DNA of 64,000 nucleotides from Sesamum alatum (lineage: Eukaryota > Streptophyta > Magnoliopsida > Lamiales > Pedaliaceae): positions 620,001-684,000 of the forward strand of contig JACGWO010000003.1 in assembly GCA_034509735.1 (NCBI GenBank). Reading direction: 5' to 3'. Shown here in pieces: positions 11,142 to 22,365 of the stretch. Position numbers and translations under genes: made by a program. A model generated the notes under the pieces. That model ran no database searches and was not told the DNA's origin. It saw nothing but the letters and a program-made list of their open reading frames with translations. The number at the start of each line of letters is the position of its first letter. Within the stretch, counting starts at the first letter, position 1.

Positions 11142-12680
11142 TGAAGGACAAGCGGATCCGCCCGGGAGCGCGAGCGGAAGCGAGAAAGCATAAAAGTGCG
11201 TAAATTTGAGTCAAATTTAAATTAAACGTGATCTCAAGGGGTGTACCCTTGGATGCTCAACCTGGCATTCGATGTAGAATGTATTAATAAAAAGGCATAT
11301 AACACATAGGACATATATAAATTATAAATCAACCAAAGCGTAATAAAACCGTTACCTTTGATGATTTACGTATGCGCGGCTACTTGCGTTGTTCCTTCTC
11401 TGGAATGCTCACGAAATCCAAACGTATGGATTCTCCAAAGGTGATCCACACCACACCGGAAGAAACACATGTTTTCCTTGCTAGAAGAAAACGGGTTTAG
11501 GAAGGAATCGGTTCAAGAGAAAAAAAAAACACTATGAATTAGTGTTCTATCAAACCTGATTTGTTCTTCCTTTTGATCCAAGATCAAGTGAAGAACACAG
11601 GTGGGAGAAGGAGAGAGAGGGCCGCGAGTGAGAGAGAGAGAGAGGAGAGGCCGAATTGTCTTCTCTTTTTTCTTGAAAAAGATGAATTATGATTCTAATA
11701 CACAAGATGTTGTATATACTCCTATATATACATAATTAATGTGATTATTGGAATGTGTCTAGGTTCATCCAAGGATGTCTAGATACATCCCAATCAATCA
11801 CCATTAATTCTTCAATCAAGCCTACCAACTTTTAAGGTATGATCAAATCATACCAAAAGGGAAGGGCTTGATTGGAGTTGATTTGTCTCTTTCCAAAAGA
11901 GATAAGTCAACTACCACCTTGCATGGAACATGGCTGAATTTTGCTTCCTACGAGGGAGCATTTCGGCCATGCTCAATATGGGAAAAAGTCCAACTTCTTC
12001 CTATTCCAAAATAGGAATTATTTCTCCTCTCGGGTCAAAATTTAATGGACCGGGTTTTATCATAATCCAATTACGATGGACCCAAAATTAAATTCAATTT
12101 AATGTCCAATTAAATTATTCCCTTTGGTCTTTTAATCCAATCAAAAGATCCAACATCTCGACTTTCCATATTTAATCGATAAATCCAATTTACCGATTAA
12201 ACGAGGGCCCGATACAATATCGGCCCGTCCATCCAATGGACTATCCCTTAAGTAATCCAATTACTTATTTATCCTTCGAGATTGACTCCAAGTCAATCTC
12301 TCAACCTTCTCGGTGATTTTTGTGTAACCCTTTAGGTTCACCCTCAGCTAGACTTGGGCCCGTGTCCCACAAGGGCCCGTTACCATGGGTGGCCGTCTAG
12401 CAACGGTCCATGGCACTAGAGACTAGGTGAATGTTGGTGTGAACATTTAGGCGCCGATTCCGTACGGGTACGGTCCTTCCATCTATCGTCTCCCGGCATT
12501 AGTCTAGGGTATGGAATTGGGCATCAGTTCCCATCCTTAACTAGGCATCTATGCTTAATACTCAAGACTACGTATGCTTCATTGCGTCGACACAGGAAAC
12601 CATTCCCTGTTCGACCAACCACTATGGCCACAGCTTTAAACAGCATGAACGTGTCTCCGAGTGCATAAGAGATACCTCTG
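11142..12680 (-). repeat. LTR1, last 1.54 kb, minus orientation (rest of the E2 5' LTR)
   Basis: It matches the downstream 1.54 kb of the complete LTR1 at 53442-55660 in reverse. It starts at the LTR end beside the primer site and stops at 12680 with GAGATACCTCTG, exactly at the LTR position where the plus-oriented piece 6386-7063 ends. The two pieces share CAGAGGTATC (7054-7063 and 12671-12680, inverted) and together make one full LTR. A TATA-type region (TATATATAGG relatives) lies near 11730. Confidence 0.9.
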
Positions 12681-13026
12681 TACATTTTCTGGAGACACGT
12701 TTCTGCCAAGAAAACCAAGGTGGGGTGAGGATGCTGGATGGCGCCACCAAGGTTCTGAACTGTCAAGAGCTCCCCAACCTTCGGTAGTTCCAAGCAAGAA
12801 GACTCATAATGATCAGTTCCATGACATTGGTATCCATCATAGGGAATGCAACTTTTCCGACCTCACACAAACCCTACATAGGCATCTCACGATCACAAGT
12901 GTTTTCATCCAACAGATGACGTTTCTGAGGTAGTATGGTTAGTAGTTATTCTGGGGTTCATGGTTTTATCGATTCTTCGGAGACGCAGCTCGGCCGGCCA
13001 GTGAAGCAGATAGAGTTATTCTCTAG

Positions 13027-13562
13027 ATGCTACAAGAAAAGGCCGACGGCGGCTGGAGCGGCCCAAGGGCAACGGAGGTGGCGGTAAGTTGGAAATTAAA
13101 TTTTTTTAATTTAATTTTTTAATATTTGAAAATAACAATAATAATAATTTACTATTTTTGCAGGAGACGTTCGAGAAGTTGCTGGAAAATCACCAGTCTC
13201 AGGCCACGACCAATCCTGGGGATCGTCCGGCCGAATCAGAGGGCTCAGTGGCGCAGACCGAGCAGGAGTTGTGGCTGGCTGCAGTCGGGGGCAAGAACAA
13301 GGGTCGGATATTCGGTCTTGGTTCTGAAGCCCATGGTCCCAGTCAGACCGTTACCTCGCCATCACCACCGCCACCGCCACCGCCAGCGTCAAACTTGGAG
13401 GATCGCATGGTCCAGCTGGAGGAGATGATGGTGGATATGATGGGTATGATGAAGACCCTGCAGACCAATAACTCCACTATCGGCCCGTCACGACCTCCTA
13501 AAGACCCCACCCCCCTTCAGCTGTTGACGATATGGACCAGGACGAGGGGACGGGGAGTAGAT
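13027..13562 (+). pseudogene. CACTA-associated Transposase_24-like (Ptta/En/Spm) gene fragment, two exons
   Basis: Exon 1 (13027-13083) reads ...KADGGWSGPRATEVA. A GTAAGT donor at 13084 and a TTTTGCAG acceptor ending at 13163 join it in frame to exon 2, which reads ETFEKLLENHQSQATTNPGD, QELWLAAVGGKNKGRIFGLG and a proline run, followed by a Met/Leu-rich coiled coil (LEDRMVQLEEMMVDMMGMMK). The DG-W--PRA-EV-E-FEKL...GGK-KGR-FGLGSEAH pattern is the signature of the plant transposase family known as Transposase_24 or Ptta/En/Spm. The frame slips at a C-run near 13507, after which only an acidic tail in another frame is seen. Upstream domains are absent, so this is a remnant. Confidence 0.72.
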
Positions 13563-13669
13563 TTAAGACTTTTTTTTATTTTATTTTTGTAATTAAATTG
13601 GATAATATTTTTATTTAATATAATTTGTATATCTAAATTATGCATTTTTTCATATTTAAATAATAATTA

Positions 13670-14168
13670 GGGTTAATTACACTTACACCCCTCTGAGAAT
13701 GTATAATTACACTTTCTCGCAAAAAAATTTTGAAATTACACTTACACCCCCTCCGAAAATTCTCTGTTTACACCTGACCCCCATCCGTTAGAGTTTGGAC
13801 GAAAAATTTTCACGTCAACAAAAATAATTACACAAATTTTCAATTTTTCCCATCATTTAACATTCTCATGTATATTTTTGTACTTATAAGAGGATAAGTG
13901 TAACGTATATGTATGGAGTGAGGCCAATATTATTATATTTTTTTTCTTATAAGTACAAAATTATTGCACGAGAATGTTAAATGAGAGGTAAAATTGAAAA
14001 TTTATGTAATTATTTTTGTTGAAATGAACATTTTCCGCCCAAACTTTAACGAATGGAGGTCAGGTGTAAACAAAGAATTTTTAGAGGGGGTGTAAATGTA
14101 ATTTCAAAACTTCTTTGGGGGAAAGTGTAATTATGCATTTTAAGAGGGGGTCTAAATTTAATTAACCC
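13670..14168. mobile_element. Fold-back MITE with 9-bp target duplication (Mutator-like)
   Basis: The 499-bp element starts GGGTTAATTACACTTACACC and ends in the inverse ...TTTAATTAACCC; the two halves are complementary over most of their length. It is flanked by a perfect 9-bp direct repeat, TAATAATTA at 13661-13669 and 14169-14177, which fits the Mutator superfamily. It has no ORF and lies inside the CACTA fragment. Confidence 0.88.
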
Positions 14169-14265
14169 TAATAATTATAAAACTAAATTCAAAAATATTA
14201 TTAATAATTTAATAATTATTTTAATGATAATAATTATTACTATAAAAAAATTAATAATTCATTAT

Positions 14266-14960
14266 TTAGGAACGGTAATCTAGACGGCCAGGGAGCGCAT
14301 ATAAATCGTGATTACCGTTCCAATATTTGTCCGTTTTAATGAAGTGACCGTTCCTATCACCGAATAAACAATCATTCCAAATTAGGTGACAACCGTTCCT
14401 AAAAGCGAATAAAAATGAATTCTAAATTAGGGACAAACCGTTCCTAAAGTTATTCCAAATTTAATGATTTCGTGGTTTGTTTTTCGTTCAAAATAAGATA
14501 TCAAACACCATTCCAATGTCGTATTCCAAAATACGAGTACAAAATCTGTTCCTAACTCTAACCCCTAATTTATAGTTTACCGTTCGAAGACGTATTTCAG
14601 AAATAGTGCAAAAATGTATCTCCAACTTATGCTGACAATTACGAACCGTGTTCTATTTACCGTTCCAAATAGCGCGATTTACTTTTGATATGACCATTCC
14701 AAACATTAATAAGGTGTTCCAAATACAAAAATTATAAATTCATACATACAAAGGTAATTAGGAACGGTTAAAACATTGTATGCCAAAAACAGTTCCAAAA
14801 TTGGAACGGTCACCATATGTCCATTCCTAATTATTAGGAACGCCGCTCCTTTCAATGGATAGCCTCCCATTCCTTAACCGTTCCTAATACCATCCCAAAT
14901 GAATCCAGTGATCCATATACCGTTCCAAAAGTTAAAAAAATCGTTCCTATTGTTGTTGCA
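14266..14960. repeat. CACTA subterminal repeats (GGAACGGT/ACCGTTCC)
   Basis: At least ten copies of an 8-bp motif, ACCGTTCC or its complement, with variants such as AACCGTTCCTAA, occur between 14266 and 14960. Clustered short subterminal motifs in both orientations are the binding sites of CACTA transposase in known members. Confidence 0.75.
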
Positions 14961-15052
14961 ATTCCCGCATTTTTTTATAGTGTAATATTATTTATGTATA
15001 TACAAGATGTATTAGGATAGAAAAGATAAAACATCATAAAACAAAAATATTC

Positions 15053-15167
15053 TAGCCTAAGGGAGTGTTTATGAGAGTTCTACTTTTAAAGAAGTGATTT
15101 TCGTAGAAAACGTTGAAAGTTGCAGCAAAATCAAAAGTGGGTGGTGTTTGTAGAAAAAATAAAAAGC
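15053..15167. mobile_element. MITE-like fragment (hAT-like terminus)
   Basis: The stretch GGGAGTGTTTATGAGAGTTC...ACTTTTAAAGAAGTGATTTT resembles the common plant non-autonomous termini that begin GGGAGTGTTTGG. A related sequence in the opposite orientation, GGGGTAGTGTTTGGGGAAAG, lies at about 17550-17609. The two flank the opposite-strand halves of the E3 RNase H gene. The classification is tentative. Confidence 0.4.
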
Positions 15168-15404
15168 AGATAAGCACAAGCAAATGAACCGAGATCTCAA
15201 TCACCAATCCAAGCATATTCTTAGACACTACCATCTTCTTCGAGAGATGGTTTGGAGAGGTGACGTTTGGATAGACCGAGTTAACCTCAGCAGAAAATAG
15301 AGCAGATCCACTTACTAAGCCAATGTCGTAAATTGTTCATACTCAGCATCTAGATAAGATGTGCTTGAGGATAGTAGGTGATCGGCTTTAGGTCAAGCGG
15401 GAAA
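15168..15404 (+). pseudogene. Copia E3: RNase H C-terminal piece, inverted to the plus strand
   Basis: Codons for AQ.NEPRS, then frameshifted relatives of HHRSKHILGRYHLLREMVSR and VSSAENIADPFTKP, run up to a GDRL stop. This is the end of a Copia RNase H (compare 53149-53427 in E4). It starts where the minus-strand E3 RNase H at 17617 ends (CDNNGA), with no clear overlap. Several frameshifts make it non-functional. The polypurine tract AAGCGGGAAAC (15405-15415) and an LTR3 follow in the correct order. Confidence 0.8.
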
Positions 15405-15415
15405 CTGTTATAATA

Positions 15416-16770
15416 GGTGACCAGAAAGCCAATTAGATCGGCCTTTATGTAATCTATTCGACAAACTTAATGTAATGTAATATAGTGTAATGAATAAAAT
15501 GAGTATTCATTATTTGGCTTTACCTTTGATGTGCTCATTTTATTATGTCTCATAGACCACATAGACAACCATGCAGTTGGCCCACGCATTGGATGGTGGT
15601 TATGAAACCAACTGATAAGGGTTGGACCTGAAATGCTCCAAGTTAAGGACTTCAAGACAGGGCATCAAGTTTTCTACTGAGACTTGCTCTATACATCGTA
15701 TTCTTGGATGAGTGTCGCATTTCATTGGCGACAGACGTCGAACGTCTGTACAATTTTAGTAGGTTGTCGATCGGGAATCAAACTAACTGAACTGAATTGC
15801 AGCCACGTGTACACGATGGCTGTATCTTGGATCTAGCGAGAGGTATTCGTATCACGGACATGTTCCTCATAAGCCTTGTCTAGTGTAGTCACAATATGTA
15901 GCGAGGATGGTGTGTTTCAAGAAGAGGATCCATCCCCTATCTGTATGTGACAGTGATATCTCTTGTGCACTGGGAGATGCATTCATGCTCTCTGAAACTG
16001 TGGCAGTGTGGCCATAGTGATTGGTCGAGTAAAAAATGGTTTCCTACGTCAACACAATAAAGTGAACGCGATTTTGAGCATCAAAAGTAACTGCCTAGTC
16101 TAGGATGGGAACCAACACCCAATTCTATGCCCTAGATTAAGGCTGAGAGACGATAGACGGAAGGATCGTACCCATATGGCAATCGGGAGTCTAAATCTTC
16201 ACACTAACCTTCACCTAGTCTCTAGTATCGTGGACCGTTGCTAGGCCACCTATGGTGATGGGGTTGTGTTGGACACGAGCCAAAGTCTAGGTGAGGGTGA
16301 ACCTAAAAGGTCACACACAAATCACTGAGGAGGTGAAGGAATTAACTTAGAGTTCATTCCGAAAGATGATAAATGATTGGATTATTTATACAGGGATAGT
16401 CCATTGGATGGATGACCCAATATTGTCTTAGGCTTTCACTAATTAATAAATGGGACTTATTATTTAAGAGGGTTTTGGGCTCGAGTCTTTAATTGGACTG
16501 AAAGACTTTGGGCATAATATAATTTATTTGGGCCTTGAATTAAATTGAATTTAATTTATTGAATTTGTTGGGCTTGTTTTAATATGATTAGGATTAGGCT
16601 TGGCCCACTAAGTTATGGCCCACGGGGCGAGTTGACTTCCACTTTTGGAAGGAGGAAGAGTTGAACTCTACCCCTAAATGAGAGCGGCCGATTTTGTGCT
16701 TTTGGAAAGCACAAATCGGCCATCACCATTAAAGGTGATGGAATTGTGCTTTTTGGAACGCATAAATAAT
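15416..16770 (+). repeat. LTR3 of Copia E3 (3' LTR), plus orientation, truncated
   Basis: It starts TGTTATAATAGGTGACCAGA after the polypurine tract. Over its length it is closer to the minus-oriented LTR at 22818-24687 than to LTR1: both share GAGTATTCATTATTT near the start and the AATCGGCCATCACC... block near 16700. It breaks off at about 16770, about 0.5 kb short of the LTR end. The outermost bases show no target duplication. Confidence 0.78.
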
Positions 16771-17609
16771 GTGACCCTTTTTTTTTTGTTAAAACATAGC
16801 AGTTATTGTCTACTTATACATTTTATTCTATTTTGTATCTTAAACTTTGGCTTGAACAAATAGGGGTTAACACACCAATGTTTAAGTCAATAATTTATAT
16901 AATAGAGTATGAAGTGCTGAAAATGTGGAGAAGAGTGTTGAAATTCATGAGCGAAGTGCAGAAAATAGAGAGAATTCGAGTGGACTTGCAAGGTGTGGTT
17001 GTATAGAAAATTCTTGCCCGGACCAAGTTTGGTCGAACCAAACTAATCATAGAGCAAGTGTGATACACTTACCATGTGATTGATCACTTTTTTTAAATTG
17101 TACATCAATCAAACGTCAAATGTGTTGTACTTGACATTTAGTTTAGGTTGATCCCCCTGTGTGCCACATCATCTGGGCCCCATGCCATCATGAAGAGATC
17201 TTGTTAGATCAACAACACAATAGCCTAAAATCAGTTGTGATCTTTATCCAGTTGGATCCAACTGGCATGTGCGTCCCTGTTGGCGCCGTTTTAGGGTAAG
17301 GTAGCATTTGGTGTGTCCAATAATGCTGACGTGTCGGATAAGGTGAATGTGATCTTGCTTGTTGATATTGAACCTAGACTAAATGATGCCTTGTCAACAG
17401 GGCAACGAACACTGGGTTGGTGGGCTATTAGCCCATTAATTGTGAGTGGGTCAGTAGGGTTTAGCCCTCCTAGTGTTGAGTGATCTGGGCCTGACTTCAT
17501 AAGTTGTTTTGGATTTAATCCTTTGGCTTGAAAAAATAAATGCCTTCGCCATCATAGGTCTTTAACCAATTAAGCTTCTTTTAGAAATTTCTTTCCCCAA
17601 ACACTACCC
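16771..17609. other. Unassigned filler between the E3 pieces
   Basis: There is no convincing gene here. About 75 bp at 16785-16860 (AAACATAGCAGTTATTGTC...) recurs inverted at 22600-22690. The middle (17010-17480) is moderately GC-rich and includes GGCGCCGTTTTAGGG near 17282, but no primer site, LTR end or ORF of note. 17550-17609 resembles a MITE terminus. It could be a fragment of another LTR element or flanking DNA carried in the inversion. Confidence 0.4.
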
Positions 17610-18990
17610 CATTACTTTTGCCCCATTGTTATCACAAAAGATAACCACCGTCTCAGCAATGCTAGGTACTACATCAAAATCTAAGATGTAATACTTCATC
17701 CAAACCGCCTCCTTAGCAGCTTCCAAAGCTACTATGTATTCAGCTTTCCTAGTGGAATCCGTTGTGGTAGCTTGCTTGAACTCTTCCAAGCAACCACACC
17801 ACTATTCAGCTTGAATACAAAACTTGATTGGAACTTGGCATCATCATAGTCCAAATGGAAGCTAGCGTTATTGTAGCCTTCCATTATCAATTCTCCACCA
17901 CCGTAAGTCAAGAACATATCTTTAGTCCTTTTTAGGTACTTAAGTATGGTCTTGACTACACTCCAGTGTGCCTCTCGGGCACACTCCTGATATCGGCTCG
18001 CAACGCTCAAAGCGAAGGCGAGTCAAGTCTACTGCATTGGACAACATACTGGATGTTGCCCACGGATGAAGCATAGGGGATGTTTGGCACCCGCTTAAGC
18101 TCCTCATCAGTCATGGGAGACTGCTTCTTGGATAGCTTAATTCAATGTCTTATAGGAAGGAATTCTCATTTTGAGTTCTCTATCTTGAATCTCTTTAAAA
18201 CTTTCTCAATATACGAGGATTTGGTCATTCCCAACATCCTTCTAGATATATCACTGTAGATCTTGATGCCAAGGATGTAAGCGTCATCCATATCCTTAAT
18301 GGAAAATTGAGTGTACAACCAAACTTTCGTGTCACCTAACATCTTTGCATCATTTTCAATAAGCAAGATGTCGTCCACATAAAGCACAATGTATGCAATT
18401 GAGCTCCCACTTACCTACTTGTATACACAAGGGTCAAACACATTCTTGATGAAATCATATCCCTGTATGACTTCATTGAAACGTATTTTCCAGCTTCGGG
18501 AAGCTTGTTTGAGCCATAGATGGACCCTTAGAGACAGCAGACCTTTTGTTCTTCTCCAACAAATGTGAAACACTATGGTTGATCTAGATAGATCTCTTCC
18601 TCAATGAAACCATTAAGGAATGCGGTTTTCATGTCCATCTGCCATATTTCATAGTTATACCATACTGTTATGGCAAGTAGTATCTGAATGGACTTGGCCA
18701 TTGCTATAGGGGAGTAGGTTTCCTCAAAGTCGACCCCGGACGCTGAGTGTAACCTTTTGCCACAAGCCTGGCCTTGAAGGTTGTCATGTCCCCATTAGCT
18801 CAAAGCTTATGTTTGTAGACCCATTTACACCCAACTGATTTGACGCCTTTGGGTGGATTGACTAGGGTCCAAAACTGGTTTGAACGCATTGAGTCCATTT
18901 TGGATTTCATGGCCTCAAGCCACTTATTTAAGTTGATGTCCGACATCGCTTCTCCGTATGTTTTTGGATCATTATCCAATTGACTAGTGA
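17610..18990 (-). pseudogene. Copia E3: RNase H and reverse transcriptase, decayed
   Basis: On the minus strand the RT part includes MLYVDDILLIENDAKMLGDT (the YVDD active site is intact, about 18376-18387) and SYIEKVLKRFKIENSK. RNase H follows with VKTILKYLKRTKDMFLTYGG, LIMEGYNNASFHLDYDDAKF and KAEYIVALEAAKEAVWMKYY, and stops at VIFCDNNGA (17617). The RT N-terminus (18600-18960) is recognisable only in broken frames. The frames 18166-18387, 17732-18010 and 17604-17789 are separated by frameshifts, so this is an old copy. Confidence 0.82.
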
Positions 18991-19990
18991 GGCAAAAAAC
19001 CCATACCTGTCAGGTGGTTGTGACACTCTAGTTGACCTACGGAGGACTAGAACATCATCAGTGAGAACTGTAGGTGCATACGATGTCATTATTGTCGCGT
19101 CAGCTATTCGATGGAAAACCCTTTTTCAAGAATATTGTGTTTCTTGAGACAAAGACCTTTTGCTTGAAGGGATCATAGAAATTATACCTCATAGTTTCTC
19201 TCGAATATCCGACAAACCTGCATAAACTAGACCCCGAGTCCAATTTATCTCCCAATAGCCTCTTGACGTATGCAGAACTACCCCACGCTCTCAAGTATTT
19301 GTATGAGGCAAGCTTCCCATGCCATATCTCATATGGCGTCTGGGACACTTTCTTAGATGGCGCCATGTTGAGCATTTTGGTTGCCGTCTCAAGATCATAT
19401 CCCTAGAGAGACAAAGGTAGTTCGATAAAAACTCATCATAGGCCGGACCATGCCCAACAAGGCCCCATTCTTCCTCTCAAACACACTGTTCAACTGTGGT
19501 GTTCCAGGGTGAGTATACTAAAAGAGAATCCTATTGTCTTTTAAGTAATCAAGGAATTCACCTTCAAATACTCGCCTCCTCGGTCCTACCAAAGGGCCTT
19601 AATCTTTCGACCGAGTTGGTTCTCAACTTGAAATCTGTATTCCTTAAACCTTCCAAAGGCTTCAAACTTGTACCTCATCTGGTAAACATAACCATACTGT
19701 GAGTGATCATCTTATAAAGTACGAGTACCCTCTCTTGGCCTATGTAGTTAGTAGTCCACAGACGTTTGTATGGATCAAATCCAATTGACAATTGGCTAGC
19801 GTAATTTGTCCAATAAAGGGCTTATTGGTCATCTTCCTTTTCAAATAGACTCGTAGGTTGGTACATTGTCCAAATTGTCCATTTTTAGACTCTTTGAGTT
19901 CACCAGCCTCCTTATCCCATCTTTAGAGATATGGTCTACCCTTGCATGCTAAATGTGTGCACTATCTTGATTATCAAATTTCTGTTTATG
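18991..19990 (-). pseudogene. Copia E3: integrase and pre-integrase, decayed
   Basis: 19100-19375 is open and reads NMAPSKKVSQTPYEIWHGK, AYVKRLLGDKLDSGSSLCRF and a frame end at GFPSNS. Further upstream (19376-19990) the integrase core and the CESC-type pre-integrase region are visible at DNA level by alignment with E2, with stops and small deletions throughout. Confidence 0.75.
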
Positions 19991-21190
19991 TTGGGTAGTC
20001 ATAATCCAATTAGACTTTTGGAGAATGTACAGACAATTAAACTAATGTACCAAGTAAATGAGAGACACCATCATTCAAAAGATAAAAACTATTTTTATTT
20101 TTGGTGAAAGCATATCCCTCTTTATCCAAGACGTGAATTGAAAGAATATTTTAATCATGCTCGGTACATAGAAACAGTCTCTTAGGACAATACTAACATG
20201 ATCACTAATGGCTAAGTTGATTGTCCTACAACTTCCACAACAACGGCCTTTCCATCGCCTAGCCTCAGGATCATCTCATCCTTACTTAGCCTTCTGCTTC
20301 ATTGCGGCACCTACAAATCATTGCAGATGTGAGCACCACCTTAAGTATCCAATACCCATGAAGCAGACTTAATTATCATATTAACTTCAATCACAAACAT
20401 ACCTTGATCTGAGAGGAGTTGTGGACACTCCCTCTTCCAATGGTTCTTTCCTTAGCAATTTATGCAGACATCATTTGCCTTTGACCACTATGAACACAAG
20501 CCTTCCCTTCCCCTTTGCCTATCCCCACAGGGGCATTTGGAGCGTGAGTAGTGGCTGCAATAGCCTTCCCCTTTCCCTTCTTTCTCTTCCAGCGTCCAAT
20601 CCTTGCCATTCGCCTTGGAGGTCGAAGCCTTTCTTAGCAATACCGCCTGTGTAGACTTGAGGGTCGTTGCCTCGTATTGGACCAACATATTAATCAACTC
20701 ATGAATAGACTTTTAAGTCCATTCATGTTATAGTTAATAATAAATGGGTCGCAGGATGGAGAAAGTGACTGAAATATCACGCCAATGTATGTGTCATTGT
20801 TAAGCCCAGTTTGAGGTCCTCGAGCTTCTCACTAGGAAAAGCATCTTGACCCCATGACTTTGTACAGAGGACCCTTCAGCTAACTCGCTCCCAAAGAATG
20901 CTTTTGTGCATATCTAATATGCCTATCCAGAACCACATAAACATTTTTCATGCGGAGCATTATGGAGAAGACGTCGTCTAGCCTGTCATATTGCTTCTAG
21001 ATGTCATTAGACATCAAAGCCAATGTAACACTACGGACCTTCTGGTTGTCCCTCTAGCCATTTATCGAACGTAAAACGTTCTTCAGGCAAGGACCCCTCA
21101 AGTAAGGCCCTCGGGAGTGGTTTGTTCAAGACATAGCCCTAGTTCTCAAAATTTAGGACAATCCTCAAATTTCGCAGCCAGTCACCTCTT
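19991..21190 (-). pseudogene. Copia E3: protease and gag, decayed
   Basis: The order matches E1 and E4 read on the minus strand: protease region near 20340, knuckle region near 20440-20470, Lys-rich linker near 20520-20600, MINMLVQYEATTLKSTQAVL at about 20640-20697, and gag to about 21180. Many frameshifts leave only 60-70-codon open pieces. The gag ATG region is lost at the join to the leader. Confidence 0.72.
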
Positions 21191-22365
21191 CACATGATCC
21201 CAAAGACTCCAAGAAATTCATGCTACTCGGTGTTAGGACCAACCCATCAACCAAAGCATACCTCAACTATCGTCCCCCATGACTCATGAGGTAGGAAAAT
21301 AGCGAGTATATTCCTCTGTTCACAACAATGGTGCAGCTTCATCTATTCCAAATGTGCGACAACTTGTGAGACCACATTTACGTAGCGGGAGCTTCCTCAC
21401 CACATTGCTGTGGATGGAAGGCTTAGACGGATTAAAACTATTTTGATCCAAGTCCAACATAGGCCTAATATTTTAACTTGGTCCCACCAAGTGAGAGTTT
21501 GATTGAGAAATTGACCGATACCTCGTCACATTAATATTTTACTTGCTTAATTCCAATATTCATAAAGCGATAAATAAATGTGCCGCATGCAATAGAACAT
21601 AGCACAACCCCTGTTGGATGATCACAAGTCCAACCTATGTGACCCAGTGAGCCCGCAGTGAGTCTATGGTTTGTCTAGGATGGTCCTACACTATTACAAA
21701 AGTATATACCCATTATCATCCTAATGGGCCTTGTAATCTCTCTTGCCTCTTCTAGGGTTTTTACCCTGGGCCTCCATCCAATGTGGGCTCCTTCTTCGTC
21801 GCTTGCTCCATTACATACAAAATATGAGGCCTCACGAAAAATCCTAACTACACTCTTTACATAGTAAAGGATAACCCGACAAATAGTCGGGAAAATACAT
21901 CAAATGGAGAAGGAAAGCAAGCCGTAACATTACAAGGGATAAAATTGGGATATAAAAGTCCCAAAATTAGAGGCACGTAGGCCCTACCCGGCAGAAATAT
22001 AAAAAACCATACATACGATCAAGGACATAGTGATCATCCGATGCCAATCCAATCAACACCAACACATAATTATTTCAAATAATCATGTTTACAAAGATAT
22101 CCAATATATCAAGGTGATATCCAATACCACATTACATGAACATATATAGAAAACACACGTTCAAATATTAATCTAATGGATATCCTTACAAATGCATCCA
22201 ATGCACAAATAATGCCAAATTAATTATCGAAAAAAATGCAATTAATGCATAACTAAATATGAAAAATAGATTCTCGTAAAACATATACAGAAAAAGACCA
22301 GGCAATCCAATTTTTCAGAAAATAATGAAAAAACGGCATAAAACAACCTAGCTGTCAGTCCAGTA
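21191..22365 (-). other. Copia E3: untranslated leader, truncated before the primer site
   Basis: The conserved leader blocks are present: degenerate palindrome-like pair at 21279-21290 and 21358-21370, GGATGATCACAAGTCC near 21617, and the AATTATTTCAAATAAT block at 22069. It stops at about 22365, exactly where the GC-rich island begins in E1 and E2. The island and primer site are replaced by unrelated sequence. Confidence 0.7.

Larger units (their letters stand above)
12681..14982 (+). mobile_element. CACTA (En/Spm-type) transposon fragment, right end intact
   Basis: The right terminus reads ...GCATTTTTTTATAGTG, the inverse of a CACTATAAAAAAATGC CACTA-type terminus, at 14982. Before it (14266-14960) lie more than ten copies in both orientations of GGAACGGT/ACCGTTCC, typical CACTA subterminal repeats. 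A spliced fragment of a transposon-encoded gene lies at 13027-13562. A MITE is nested at 13670-14168. The left boundary is not an element terminus; the element begins abruptly at the LTR1 breakpoint at 12680. 12681-13020 shows no recognisable coding content and may be part of the element or captured sequence. Confidence 0.75.

Noticed and set aside
13126..13428. Arg-rich 100-codon ORF overlapping the CACTA exon
   Set aside because: Shifted-frame shadow of the Transposase_24-like exon 2.
15416..16770. Considered as the 3' LTR of E2
   Set aside because: Its sequence is closer to LTR3 (22818-24687) than to the LTR1 pieces of E2, and the RNase H piece before it complements E3, not E2.
16777..17500. 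Considered as an independent gene or LTR
   Set aside because: No ORF above 70 codons with motif, no LTR termini and no primer site; left as unassigned filler.
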